A DNA stretch of 56,858 nt. Origin: Peptococcaceae bacterium UBA5356 (lineage in GTDB: Bacteria > Bacillota > Peptococcia > DRI-13 > DTU073). The notes below the pieces were generated by a model, which was not told the origin of the DNA, did not search any database, and saw nothing but the letters and a program-made list of their open reading frames with translations. The DNA is taken from contig DHPU01000002.1 in the NCBI GenBank assembly GCA_002407935.1, positions 40,937 to 97,794 of the forward strand, read 5' to 3'. This document shows, piece after piece, positions 42,063-51,190 of the stretch. Positions within the stretch are counted from its first letter, which is position 1; each line of letters opens with the position of its first letter. Position numbers and translations under genes: made by a program.

Positions 42063-42959
42063 ATGCAAACGGGGCTGTTTATCTATAACCCTCTTTCGGG
42101 AGATCGACGTATTCCTCATCAGCTTGATTATATTATCCAAAAAGCACAAAAACATGAGATGTGTCTGACTCCGTACCGGATTGAAGATAATAATGAGCAA
42201 TTAGCGGCAGTTCTCCAAGCTAATAAATATGATTTTGTGATTCTTTCCGGTGGCGATGGGACTTTAAATACGACGGTAAACTTTTTGTTAAAGAATAAAT
42301 ATAGACTACCGATTGGGTTTATTCCTTCCGGAACGTGTAATGATTTTGCCAGAAGCTTGAATCTTCCTGCCAGTCTATCTGAATGTTTGGAGATTATTTT
42401 TGCAGGTCATACCATTGCTGTGGACATTGGAGTAATTAATGATAATAAGTATTTTTTGAATACCTGTGCCGGAGGACTTTTTGTTGATGTATCTTTTAAT
42501 ACTCATGATGAACTAAAAAGAAACTTTGGTCCCCTGGCCTATTATTTAAAGGCTCTTGGTGAAGTAGCTCATAAAAAATCTTTTCCGTTAAAAATAATCA
42601 CAGATAGCGATTGTTTTGAAGATAAGGCCCTCCTTTTCTGTATTCTTAACGGTACTGATGTAGGTGGATTCCCTAACTTACTTAAAGATGCGGATATTTC
42701 CGATGGCTTGATGGATATTATTATCATCAAAAATTGTGCTCATATTGATTTAGCTAATTTATTTTTTCGTGTTTTAAGCCGGGAACCAATTAATAACAAG
42801 TATGCTTTGCGTCTTACTACCAAAGAATGTACTATTATTGGTCCGGATAATGTGCAGTTAAGTGTAGATGGTGAAAAAGGTCCGATTTTGCCTATTAAGG
42901 TCAAGTTCCTTCATCAAGCTTTAAAAGTATTCGTGAGACAAAAGGAGTTTACTAAATGA
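42063..42959 (+). CDS. Diacylglycerol kinase-family lipid kinase (YegS/BmrU type)
   Basis: Soluble lipid kinase of 298 aa with the DAGK catalytic core: IYNPLSG at the N-terminus, the nucleotide loop LSGGDGTLNTTVN, and FIPSGTCNDFARSL. Such enzymes phosphorylate diacylglycerol for return to phospholipid synthesis. The strong AAGGAGGT site supports the ATG. It overlaps the LtaS-like gene by four bases. Polyglycerolphosphate polymerases release diacylglycerol from phosphatidylglycerol, so a kinase coupled to one makes biochemical sense. Confidence 0.9.
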   Translation: MQTGLFIYNPLSGDRRIPHQLDYIIQKAQKHEMCLTPYRIEDNNEQLAAVLQANKYDFVILSGGDGTLNTTVNFLLKNKYRLPIGFIPSGTCNDFARSLNLPASLSECLEIIFAGHTIAVDIGVINDNKYFLNTCAGGLFVDVSFNTHDELKRNFGPLAYYLKALGEVAHKKSFPLKIITDSDCFEDKALLFCILNGTDVGGFPNLLKDADISDGLMDIIIIKNCAHIDLANLFFRVLSREPINNKYALRLTTKECTIIGPDNVQLSVDGEKGPILPIKVKFLHQALKVFVRQKEFTK

Positions 42960-44812
42960 AGTATAAAGGGAAACATCTAAATATTGATTGGTTTTGGGTC
43001 GCTATCTTGTTGATTCTATTATTAAAATCCTTTATTTTATTGGGTTTTATTGCGGATGATAGTACGAAAATTAATATTTTACAGGGCTTTTATCTGTTGC
43101 CCCCCTCCTCTCTGCCTTATTATATTGCTTTTCTTAGTTTCTTTCTTTCTTTTGCGTTTTTGTTTAAACAGCGTGGGCGGATTTGTTTTTTATTGGTGCT
43201 AGATTTTTTAATTTCTTTGCTGATGTTAGCTGATTTATGGTATTACCGCGGTGGTTACTGTACATTTCTTAATCTTCATATCATACAAGAAACGGCGAAC
43301 TTAAATAACCTTTGGGAGTGCATTTTGTCATTTATTTATTTGCAGGATTTTGTTTTTTTATTGGACATCCCTCTCCTTATTTTGGGGCTTCGTGCCAAAC
43401 AGGATTCAACCGAGATAAAATCAGTTTATCTTAAAAAAGGAAGAAATTATTTAGCATTTACCCTGATTTTTCTTCTCTCCTTTGTTTATATCAGTTATGT
43501 TCCCTTAAAATATCATGTTCTGGGTAAATATGATCCACGCATGGATCTATTTATGATCTGCTGGTCGCCCAACCAGACGATTTCTAATCTGTCTCCTTTA
43601 GGTTATCACGTTTATGATGCCTTTAATTATTGGCAAGAATGTCAACCCCTTTTGCTTGATTCTGAAGAAAAAGCAACGATCCAAGACTGGTTTGCGGCTA
43701 AAAAAGAAAACCTTCCGGATAATGAATATAAAGGATTATTTGCCGGCAAAAATTTAATTTTCTTACAGGTAGAATCGCTTGAGCAATTTGTGATCGGTAA
43801 AAAAATCAATAATCAAGAAATTACCCCTACGCTGAATAAACTGCTGCAGGAAAGTCTGTATTTTTCCAACATTTATGAACATGTTTTTAACGGTACCAGT
43901 TCAGATAGTGATTTAATGGTTAATACCTCAGTTTATCCGGTGAGAAAAGGCAGTACTTTCTTTCGCTTTCCCAATACTACTTATAATTCTTTACCCAAAT
44001 TGTTGCAGAAAAAAGGCTATGAAACCTTAGCGATTCATCCTGACAAAGGGGCTTTTTGGAACTGGATGAAGTCTCTTTCCGTGATAGGTTTTGAGCGGTG
44101 TATTGATGAATCTTCATTTATAATGGATGAAGAAATTGGACTAGGTTTAAGCGATGGTTCCTATCTACGTCAGGTTGCTCCTTTGGTTCAAGCCTTATCA
44201 GAACCATTTTATACTTTTATGGTAACGTTGACTAATCACGGACCCTTTAATCTTCCCAAGCAATATCGAGAATTACAGCTTGACAGCGAATTGGACAAGA
44301 CTAAAATGGGTGGTTATTTCCAAAGCGTTCATTATACAGATAAACATATCGGCCTCTTTTTATCTAAATTAGAGGATGCCGGCTTAATGGATAATACCGT
44401 AGTGGTAATTTTTGGCGACCATGGCGGCATACACAAGTTCTATAACAATGAGGTAAAAACAATGAATCCATCGGAGGATTGGTGGCAGGAAGAATATAAT
44501 CGTATTCCAGTGCTTGTTTATAGTAAAGGATTAAAAGGCACGGAAATTAAGACTTTAGGCGGTCAAATAGATATCATGCCGACCATCGCTTATCTCATGG
44601 GTATCGAGGAGCAGAAAATTGAGAATACAGCCATGGGACGAAACTTATTAAAGACGGCTAAAGAATTTGTTGTGCTTTGTTACGGAGATTTGCTTGGTAC
44701 ATTGGAAGATGAGGAAGAAAAAAAGAAGGCCGTCATGGGCCTTATGGAAATTGGTGATAAAATTATCCGCAGTAATTATTTTAAACATCTAGTTTCATAT
44801 CCCCAAATTTAA
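42956..44812 (+). CDS. LtaS-like membrane sulfatase-fold phosphoglycerol transferase
   Basis: 618-aa membrane protein with about five N-terminal hydrophobic helices (residues 12-180) and an extracellular sulfatase-fold domain. Metal-site motifs: LIFLQVESLEQF, NGTSSDSDLMVNTSVYP, VTLTNHGPF and VIFGDHGG. In LtaS the nucleophile threonine directly precedes Ser-Asp-Ser; here that position is Ser, with Thr one residue earlier. It therefore could be a lipoteichoic-acid synthase or a related headgroup transferase. It overlaps the lipid kinase start-to-stop and is convergent with the permease gene, sharing 32 bases. Confidence 0.87.
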   Translation: MKYKGKHLNIDWFWVAILLILLLKSFILLGFIADDSTKINILQGFYLLPPSSLPYYIAFLSFFLSFAFLFKQRGRICFLLVLDFLISLLMLADLWYYRGGYCTFLNLHIIQETANLNNLWECILSFIYLQDFVFLLDIPLLILGLRAKQDSTEIKSVYLKKGRNYLAFTLIFLLSFVYISYVPLKYHVLGKYDPRMDLFMICWSPNQTISNLSPLGYHVYDAFNYWQECQPLLLDSEEKATIQDWFAAKKENLPDNEYKGLFAGKNLIFLQVESLEQFVIGKKINNQEITPTLNKLLQESLYFSNIYEHVFNGTSSDSDLMVNTSVYPVRKGSTFFRFPNTTYNSLPKLLQKKGYETLAIHPDKGAFWNWMKSLSVIGFERCIDESSFIMDEEIGLGLSDGSYLRQVAPLVQALSEPFYTFMVTLTNHGPFNLPKQYRELQLDSELDKTKMGGYFQSVHYTDKHIGLFLSKLEDAGLMDNTVVVIFGDHGGIHKFYNNEVKTMNPSEDWWQEEYNRIPVLVYSKGLKGTEIKTLGGQIDIMPTIAYLMGIEEQKIENTAMGRNLLKTAKEFVVLCYGDLLGTLEDEEEKKKAVMGLMEIGDKIIRSNYFKHLVSYPQI

Positions 44813-45803
44813 TCCAGCCTTTTTTTCGCATGAATTCTGAAATAAGTAAGGTTAGAATTGCCGGAAGGATAACGTGAAGCAAGGCCATTTCCATTAACAC
44901 ACCTGCACTTGCTCCCATTGCCTCAATCGTGCCAAATTGGCCTACCAGTCCGCTTGTTCCCATCCCTGCACCTGCCGGTACGTTTTCCATTTTAAAGACG
45001 GTTGTCGCCAGGGGTCCCAGAATAGCACTGCTGATTGTGGGAGGAATCCAAATCAAAGGATTTTTAACAATATTGGGTATTTGGAGCATGGATGTACCTA
45101 ACCCTTGTGATACTAATCCTCCCCAGCCATTTTCTCGATAGCTGGCTACGGCAAAACCGATCATTTGGGCGGAACACCCTACGGTAGCGGCACCGGCGGC
45201 TAAGCCCCCCAGTTTAAGCATAATGGCCAGAGCGGCACTGGAAATTGGTGCAGTTAAAGCTAATCCCATCAAAACGGAAACAAGGATACCCATCGGAATT
45301 GGTCTTAATTCTGTCGCTCTCATAATGAGATTTCCTAGGGCAACCATAAAAGAATTGATGCCAGGTCCTACAAATTTAGCGATCGCTATACCTATAAGAA
45401 TAGTTACAACAGGTGTGACGATTATATCTACTTTTGTTTCTTTAGAAACAAGCTTACCGAATTCAGCACCCACGACCGCAGCGACAAAACATCCTGCCGG
45501 TCCTCCTAAAGTAGCCCCGGCCATTCCGGTAATTGTTGACGCAAAAAGCACCAGCGGCGGAGCTTGCAAACCATAGGCCACAGCTACTCCAATGGCAGGA
45601 CCCATCATGGCCATCGCTTGCTTACCAAAGTCCACCAAGAAAGAAAGCCCCAGTTGTTCTCCCAGCACTTTAAGAATAAGACCGACAATTAATGAGGCGA
45701 AAAGTCCTAATGCCATTGCCCCTAAAGCATCAATGCCATAACGTTTTAAAGAAAACTCGATGTTTTTTCGTTTAAGAAAACCTGCCTTTTCAATTTTTAC
45801 CAT
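44781..45803 (-). CDS. PTS EIIC-like membrane permease
   Basis: 340-aa polytopic membrane protein, rich in Gly, Ala, Leu and Ile, with about eight to ten hydrophobic segments. Stretches such as FGKQAMAMMGPAIGVAVAYG and TSGLVGQFGTIEAMG resemble the EIIC-like family of stand-alone PTS transporter subunits (PF13303-type). No IIA or IIB domain or gene is adjacent, so the substrate and energy coupling are unknown. A promoter can be drawn at 45849-45877 on the minus strand. Confidence 0.82.
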   Translation of the reverse strand: MVKIEKAGFLKRKNIEFSLKRYGIDALGAMALGLFASLIVGLILKVLGEQLGLSFLVDFGKQAMAMMGPAIGVAVAYGLQAPPLVLFASTITGMAGATLGGPAGCFVAAVVGAEFGKLVSKETKVDIIVTPVVTILIGIAIAKFVGPGINSFMVALGNLIMRATELRPIPMGILVSVLMGLALTAPISSAALAIMLKLGGLAAGAATVGCSAQMIGFAVASYRENGWGGLVSQGLGTSMLQIPNIVKNPLIWIPPTISSAILGPLATTVFKMENVPAGAGMGTSGLVGQFGTIEAMGASAGVLMEMALLHVILPAILTLLISEFMRKKGWIKFGDMKLDV

Positions 45804-45848
45804 TGCTTGGTATCCTCCTTATCCCCCTAAAAAATAATCTTGCCATTT

Positions 45849-45877
45849 ATATTATCATTTTCGCAGATTAACGACAA
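45849..45877 (-). promoter_or_regulatory. Promoter of the permease gene
   Basis: On the minus strand TTGTCG (45877-45872) and TAATAT (45854-45849) are 17 bases apart, about 46 bases before the ATG. Confidence 0.6.
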
Positions 45878-45970
45878 GAGATATTTTTCAATGAAACAAA
45901 TTTTCTAGCAATTTTCCAAGCAAATTTAAGTATGCTTTTAACAGAAGGGGTTTTTGTAAAAGCAAGAAAG

Positions 45971-46017
45971 AGACTGTTGCTGAATTAACCTTTGTTTGTG
46001 CAACAGTCTTTTTTTTA
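45971..46017. terminator. Terminator-like hairpin, second copy of the CTGTTGC element
   Basis: AGACTGTTGC/GCAACAGTCT (45971-45980 with 46000-46009) is followed by T to 46017. It is related in stem and loop (ATTAA-CTT) to the element at 40327-40360. It lies downstream of the minus-strand CBM gene, with the longest T run on the plus strand. Confidence 0.75.
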
Positions 46018-46046
46018 TAGCAACTACCAAAAATGTTTGATAAAAG

Positions 46047-46400
46047 TTACTTTCCATTGTGGATGGTAAGACTCCAATTTAGATTATAATTATTATCCCA
46101 GTTATCAGCCCCATCATGGAAACAAAAATTAAGTCTTGAGTCGGAAGGAACAAACTCAGTAGTCCACCGATTATTTTCTTTTTTCATCTCTAAATCTTGG
46201 ACATTAGTCCATTCATTACTATTACCTGCACCGAGATGTACAAAAACGTTGTGAGCTCCGCTTTGAGCTAATAATCCATCATAGGTAATGGTAACGGATT
46301 CATCCATTGTTAAGGGCATGGGTGTAATACTTACTCCTTCTTCTACATATGCAGTTTGTTTTTTATTTATTCTTCGTTCAATCCCAGGTAGCCTAAACAT
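46047..46400 (-). CDS. Stand-alone carbohydrate-binding protein, CBM25-like
   Basis: 117-aa protein whose body resembles a starch-binding module of the CBM25/53 type: VTITYDGLLAQSGAHNVFVH, the LGAGNSNEWTN loop, RWTTEFVPSDSRLNFCF and FHDGADNWDNNYNLNW. No catalytic domain and no signal peptide are visible, so it would act inside the cell, perhaps on a storage glycan. GGGGG lies upstream of the ATG at good spacing. The N-terminus (FRLPGIERRINKK) is basic. No glycogen genes are nearby. Confidence 0.82.
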   Translation of the reverse strand: MFRLPGIERRINKKQTAYVEEGVSITPMPLTMDESVTITYDGLLAQSGAHNVFVHLGAGNSNEWTNVQDLEMKKENNRWTTEFVPSDSRLNFCFHDGADNWDNNYNLNWSLTIHNGK

Positions 46401-46482
46401 AAAAGTGCCCCCTTTCTAGTTACTTCAATAATTATTATTGATATTTAAACACCGAATTATAATAGTAAATAATGTTATATTT

Positions 46483-47010
46483 TTAAAAATAATCTTTAAA
46501 GGTCGGGAGTTGTTTTAATCCGGCCTCCTCTATTTTAATTCTCCTTTTGAGGATGGCGAGATTTAAAATACTGAAAAAAAGTGCTGTCCAGAGAGCGCCG
46601 AAAGAAAGCGGTAATGTGATAAACTCCAAGACAACTACCAAGTAATTGGGATGTTTAAGATAGCGATAAGGTCCCCAGGTAACAGGTTTACTTTCCGGAA
46701 TAAGGATAATTCTTGTATTCCACATCTTCCCTAACGAAATTATTACCCAGATTCGTAAGACCTGTGCTAAGAGAAAAATTGTTAAAAAGGCAAAAACAGG
46801 TGGAAGCCGGTAATGCCCTCTTATTACTGTTTCCACAGCTAGACTAAGGAGAAAAGCCACATGCATGATTACGATTAAGGGATAGTGCTCCTGGCCGATT
46901 TCATAACCGCCTAATGCTTTGGCCTTAAGGGCATTTTTTCGCGCAAGGTTTAATTCGATTATCCTTTGGAAAATTACGAAGGTGAAGATGAGGCTAAACC
47001 AGGTTACCAT
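46483..47010 (-). CDS. Isoprenylcysteine carboxyl methyltransferase-family protein (BpsB-like)
   Basis: Membrane methyltransferase of 175 aa with about four hydrophobic segments and the conserved C-terminal GPYRYLKHPNYLVVVLE motif that binds S-adenosylmethionine in this fold. Its ATG overlaps the stop of the type III polyketide synthase gene, the same coupling seen for bpsA-bpsB of Bacillus. BpsB methylates alkylpyrones to methyl ethers, so that reaction is inferred here. Confidence 0.87.
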   Translation of the reverse strand: MVTWFSLIFTFVIFQRIIELNLARKNALKAKALGGYEIGQEHYPLIVIMHVAFLLSLAVETVIRGHYRLPPVFAFLTIFLLAQVLRIWVIISLGKMWNTRIILIPESKPVTWGPYRYLKHPNYLVVVLEFITLPLSFGALWTALFFSILNLAILKRRIKIEEAGLKQLPTFKDYF

Positions 47011-48074
47011 TGTATTAATACCTGTTCAGAAGAAAATCCGGGACCAAGTGCCAGCATTAAACCATATTCGTCCTGCTCATGTTTTCTTTTTAACTCTTTG
47101 TCTAAAACATAAAGCACACTACAGGAAGACATATTACCATGGTTTTTTAATACTTCTTTAGCTAAATCCAAGGCGCCTACTTCTAAATTTAAAGCCTTTT
47201 CGTAAGCTTGCAGAACTTTTGTTCCGCCCGGATGAGTAATATAACGGGAAATATCCTCGGGAGTAAGTTTCCTTTTGTGGATAAAGCTTTCTACCTGCGG
47301 CTTCATATTTTTTATAATGAGTGCAGGGATATCTTTTGAGAAGATTACCATCAAACCTTGCTTTTGCACATTCCAGCCCATTACACCAAGGGTATCGGGC
47401 CAGGTAAAAGATTGAGAACACAAGATGCGGGGGATCCTTTCATAGGCGGAAACATTTAAAGGGTTAACCTGATCCCCGATAATTAAAGCGGCAGCAGCCC
47501 CATCCGCAAAGAGACTGGTGGCAATTAGATTGGCTTTAGAGTGGTCATTAAAAATAAAAGTAAGCCCACAAATCTCAATACAACAGACTAAGACTTTACT
47601 TTCCGGATTAGCCAAAGCCAAATCAAGTCCTCGTGCGATACCGGATACTCCGCCGGCACAGCCTAATCCCCAGATGGGGAGACGAATTAAGCCGGACTTC
47701 ATGCCTAAAAGATTATAGAGGTAGGCATCAATACTAGGAGTAGAGATGCCGGTTGAAGTAACACAAATAAAAGCATCAAGTTCAGCAGGCTTTAAATTTA
47801 CCTTGCGTAAACAGTCTGTGATAGCCTCAGCTCCTAAACAAAGCGCATTTTCTATAAACAGGTTATTTTTTTCTTCCCAACTATGCTCCTTTTCAAACCA
47901 TTCTTTAGGTGTACAAAAATATCTTTTATCAATCTCCGTTGATTCAAAAACTTTGAGTAATCGTTCCAGATCATGAAAAGAATCTTTAAAAAGTTTCCTG
48001 GCAAAATTTCGAGTCTCTTCCTGCTTTATTTCATAAGGTGGTAATGCTGTACCGATTGAAGCTATTAAAGGCAT
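47004..48074 (-). CDS. Type III polyketide synthase (BpsA-like alkylpyrone synthase)
   Basis: Thiolase-fold chalcone/stilbene synthase family enzyme, about 356 aa. The catalytic triad is visible: C139 in GLGCAGG, H281 in THPGG and N314 in GNMSS. It extends a fatty-acyl starter with malonyl-CoA to alkylpyrones or related lipids. The start is ATG 48074, seven bases after GGGAGGA; the frame opens further upstream. With the coupled methyltransferase it forms a small two-gene pathway, likely making membrane-active lipids. Confidence 0.93.
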   Translation of the reverse strand: MPLIASIGTALPPYEIKQEETRNFARKLFKDSFHDLERLLKVFESTEIDKRYFCTPKEWFEKEHSWEEKNNLFIENALCLGAEAITDCLRKVNLKPAELDAFICVTSTGISTPSIDAYLYNLLGMKSGLIRLPIWGLGCAGGVSGIARGLDLALANPESKVLVCCIEICGLTFIFNDHSKANLIATSLFADGAAAALIIGDQVNPLNVSAYERIPRILCSQSFTWPDTLGVMGWNVQKQGLMVIFSKDIPALIIKNMKPQVESFIHKRKLTPEDISRYITHPGGTKVLQAYEKALNLEVGALDLAKEVLKNHGNMSSCSVLYVLDKELKRKHEQDEYGLMLALGPGFSSEQVLIQW

Positions 48075-48185
48075 AAGGATGTCCTCCCGGTTCAATAATT
48101 TTCCATACTTTAATCTTATATAAATCATATTTAAATTTATTCATCCTGCCGGAAAATTATTAACCGAGATTATTCTTGCTTATCC

Positions 48186-50756
48186 TTAATTACCGTAATA
48201 CGCTTTTAAATAGAGGTCTTTTAATTCTGCTACCAGCGGCATACGGGGATTTGCCGTAGTGCTTTGGTCTTCAAAGGCTTTATCGGCCAGTTCATCAATA
48301 ACTTGCAGAAAACGCCCCTCCTCTATTCCCGCGTCTTGAAGCGTGGTTGGAAGCTGCAGTTCAATAAGCAGATTACGAATGGCCCCAATTAGATTATAGA
48401 CCCCTTCTTCTGCCGTATGACAAGGAAGACCTAGATTTCTGGCTACTTGTGCATATTTATCAGCAGCTATATAGTATTCATATTTAGGAAAGGGATTAAA
48501 CTTGGTAGGAACCGAAGCATTATAGAGAATTACATGTGGTAATAGGATCGCATTAGCCCTGCCGTGCGCGAGATGGAACTCCCCTCCCAGTTTGTGTGCT
48601 AAACTATGATTAATCCCCAGAAAAGCATTAGTAAAGGCCATTCCGGCGATACAGGAAGCGTTATGCATTTTTTCCCGTGCTTCTAAGTCCTTATTATTTT
48701 GGAAGGAGCGAGGCAGATAGGCAAAAACGAGTTCAATGGCTTTCATGGCCAGTCCATCGGTGTAATCCGAAGCTAAGACCGAAACGTATGCTTCTAAGGC
48801 GTGGGTGAGGACATCCAGTCCTGTATCGGCCGTAACGCTGGGGGGAACACTTAAAACAAAATCCGGATCAATAATGGCCACATCCGGCGTTAATTCGTAA
48901 TCAGCCAGCGGATATTTCATCCCTTTTTCCGTATCTGTAATTACCGTAAAGGAAGAAACCTCCGAACCGGTTCCGGAAGTAGTCGGAATAGCGACGAACT
49001 TGGCTTTTTGGCCGAGTATAGGATATTTGAAGACCCGTTTTCGGATATCCATGAATTTCATGCGTAAATCAGCGAAATCTGTTTCCGGATATTCATAAAA
49101 AAGCCAGATTGCTTTAGCGGCATCGATAGACGAACCACCACCTAAGGCAATAATTACATCAGGTTGGAAAGCATTAATTGCTTCCAACCCTTCTTTGATC
49201 GTTTTAACTGTAGGATCCGGGGTAACCTTATCAAAGATTTCCGCATGAACATAATTTTGACCGGTTCCCTTCCTTAAATGATAAAGAACCTTATCTACAT
49301 AGCCGAGTTTTCTCATCATTTGATCCGTCACAATAAAAGCCTTAGAGATATCTGGCATTTTTGCTAAGTACTGAATCGAACCAAATTCGAAATAGATTTT
49401 AGACGGTATTTTAAACCATTGCATATTATATCTTCTTTTTACCACCCTTTTGCGATTAATTAAGTTTACCGAGGAAACATTAGCCGTGGTACTATTGCGT
49501 CCAAAAGAACCACATCCTAGCGTCAGAGAAGGCATGTTAGTGTTATAGATGTCTCCAATGGCACCGTGACTGGATGGCTGATTAATAATAATTCTCCCGG
49601 TATTAAGCCGTCGGGCGAATTCTTCAATTACCTCCTGATTATTAGAATGGAGCACGGCTGAATGACCGGAGCCGCCAAAATTGACCATTTCTATTGCTTT
49701 CGTGATTCCTTCTGCTGCCCCCCTTACCTTAAAGCAAGCTAAAATCGGACTAAGCTTTTCGCGGGAAAGAGGCTCTTCCGGCCCTACTTGCCCTATTTCA
49801 GCAATTAAGATCTTCGTATCCTGCGGTATATTTAGGCCCGCCATTTGAGCAATGGTATAAGCCGATTGTCCGACTATTTTCGGACTCATATTACCGTGTT
49901 CATCAATCGCTATTTCTCTGATACTGTTCTTCTCTTCTTCATTCAGAAAATAGCAGCGATTGATTTTTAGATAATCGGTAACCGCCTGATAAATTTCCTC
50001 ATCAATGATTACCGCTTGTTCCGATGCGCAAATCATCCCATTATCAAAAGTTTTGGATAAAATTAAATCCGTTACGGCTCTCCTGATTTCCGCGCTTTTT
50101 TCAATATAACAAGGTACATTACCCGGCCCAACGCCCAAGGCGGGTTTTCCGGCACTATAGGCCGCTTTAACCATCGAAGAGCCCCCCGTAGCTAAAATCA
50201 AAGAGATACCGTCATTATTCATTAAATGCTGAGTTGCTTCAATCGAGGGTTCCTCAATCCATTGAATACAATTTTCCGGAGCCCCGGCCTTTACAGCGGC
50301 TTCTCTCATTACTCGGGCTGTTTCCACACTGCACTGTTGAGAACCGGGATGAAAAGCAAAAATGATCGGGTTACGGGTTTTTAGGGAAATAATTGCTTTA
50401 AAAAGTGTTGTGGAAGTAGGATTGGTGACCGGAGTAATTCCGGCAATTAATCCTACCGGTTCAGCCAGATCAAAATAGCCCTCCTCCTCGTTATCTTCAA
50501 TTATGCCTACCGTTTTCTGATACTTTATACTGTGATAAATATATTCTGAGGCAAAAAGATTTTTAATAATCTTATCCTCGTACACCCCTCTTTTGGTCTC
50601 TTCAACAGCCAGTTTGGCCAGTCTCATATGATTGGCCAGACCGGCTAAAGCCATTTCCTTGATAATACCGTTTACTTGCTCCTGGTTTAATTTAATCATT
50701 TCTTTTAAGGCTAATTTTCCTTTTTCTATCATTTCTTCAATCGTACTGCCGCTCAT
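48186..50756 (-). CDS. adhE: Bifunctional aldehyde-alcohol dehydrogenase
   Basis: 856-aa fusion enzyme reducing acetyl-CoA to acetaldehyde and then ethanol, regenerating NAD. The N-terminal aldehyde dehydrogenase half has the catalytic C243 in NGMICASEQA and ATGGSSMVKAAYSAG. The C-terminal iron alcohol dehydrogenase half has GGGSSIDAAK, TSGTGSEV, HALEAYVS and the iron-ligand stretch GINHSLAHKLGGEFHLAHG. Length and order are typical. GAGGAAGG precedes the ATG. No clear Rex operator could be found upstream. It marks fermentative, anaerobic metabolism. Confidence 0.97.
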   Translation of the reverse strand: MSGSTIEEMIEKGKLALKEMIKLNQEQVNGIIKEMALAGLANHMRLAKLAVEETKRGVYEDKIIKNLFASEYIYHSIKYQKTVGIIEDNEEEGYFDLAEPVGLIAGITPVTNPTSTTLFKAIISLKTRNPIIFAFHPGSQQCSVETARVMREAAVKAGAPENCIQWIEEPSIEATQHLMNNDGISLILATGGSSMVKAAYSAGKPALGVGPGNVPCYIEKSAEIRRAVTDLILSKTFDNGMICASEQAVIIDEEIYQAVTDYLKINRCYFLNEEEKNSIREIAIDEHGNMSPKIVGQSAYTIAQMAGLNIPQDTKILIAEIGQVGPEEPLSREKLSPILACFKVRGAAEGITKAIEMVNFGGSGHSAVLHSNNQEVIEEFARRLNTGRIIINQPSSHGAIGDIYNTNMPSLTLGCGSFGRNSTTANVSSVNLINRKRVVKRRYNMQWFKIPSKIYFEFGSIQYLAKMPDISKAFIVTDQMMRKLGYVDKVLYHLRKGTGQNYVHAEIFDKVTPDPTVKTIKEGLEAINAFQPDVIIALGGGSSIDAAKAIWLFYEYPETDFADLRMKFMDIRKRVFKYPILGQKAKFVAIPTTSGTGSEVSSFTVITDTEKGMKYPLADYELTPDVAIIDPDFVLSVPPSVTADTGLDVLTHALEAYVSVLASDYTDGLAMKAIELVFAYLPRSFQNNKDLEAREKMHNASCIAGMAFTNAFLGINHSLAHKLGGEFHLAHGRANAILLPHVILYNASVPTKFNPFPKYEYYIAADKYAQVARNLGLPCHTAEEGVYNLIGAIRNLLIELQLPTTLQDAGIEEGRFLQVIDELADKAFEDQSTTANPRMPLVAELKDLYLKAYYGN

Positions 50757-50857
50757 TACATCCTTCCTCTCGGAAATTTGTTATAGTATCTATAAAGTAG
50801 TTTGTTTGTTTTTGTCTGTTTTGATTCATCTTTCACTAACTACATATCAGCTTTTTT

Positions 50858-51190
50858 CTATTTTAATTTGGGATCTTTTTTAGGTACATCTTTCTTTATA
50901 GTCTTAATTTTATCTTTTGTCGGCTTTGTATCATGAGTAGATTCATCCCGTGAAGTCTCTATGGGAACTGTTAATTCATCAGGGACAGCCGAAATGAATG
51001 CCTCAAAAACATCTCTGTTCCCCTTTTTATTAAGCGTCTCTCCTGTAAAATGATAAACCGGCTGAATGTGCGTTTGTTTACTATCTGGGGTAGAATCTTC
51101 CCAATAAACTAGATCTACTTTTTTAATATTCACCGTTTCTGCATCACCGTTCATTCTTATAGAACCTTTAAAGTTTTTTAAGTCGTTCAA
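50858..51190 (-). pseudogene. Probable 5'-truncated gene of unknown function
   Basis: A 110-aa frame with a lysine-rich tail and a central LVYWEDSTPDSKQTHIQP-type segment that reads like the last beta-rich part of an exported or anchored protein. There is no signal peptide and no Shine-Dalgarno; the only start candidate is TTG 51190. Its 5' edge coincides within a few bases with the left edge of the Tn3 transposase remnant, so the original N-terminus was probably lost there. I do not recognise the family. A short intact gene is the less likely alternative. Confidence 0.55.

Noticed and set aside
50757..50857. Rex operator upstream of adhE
   Set aside because: Only a partial GTGAAA half-site is visible; the TTGTGA...TCACAA dyad is missing.
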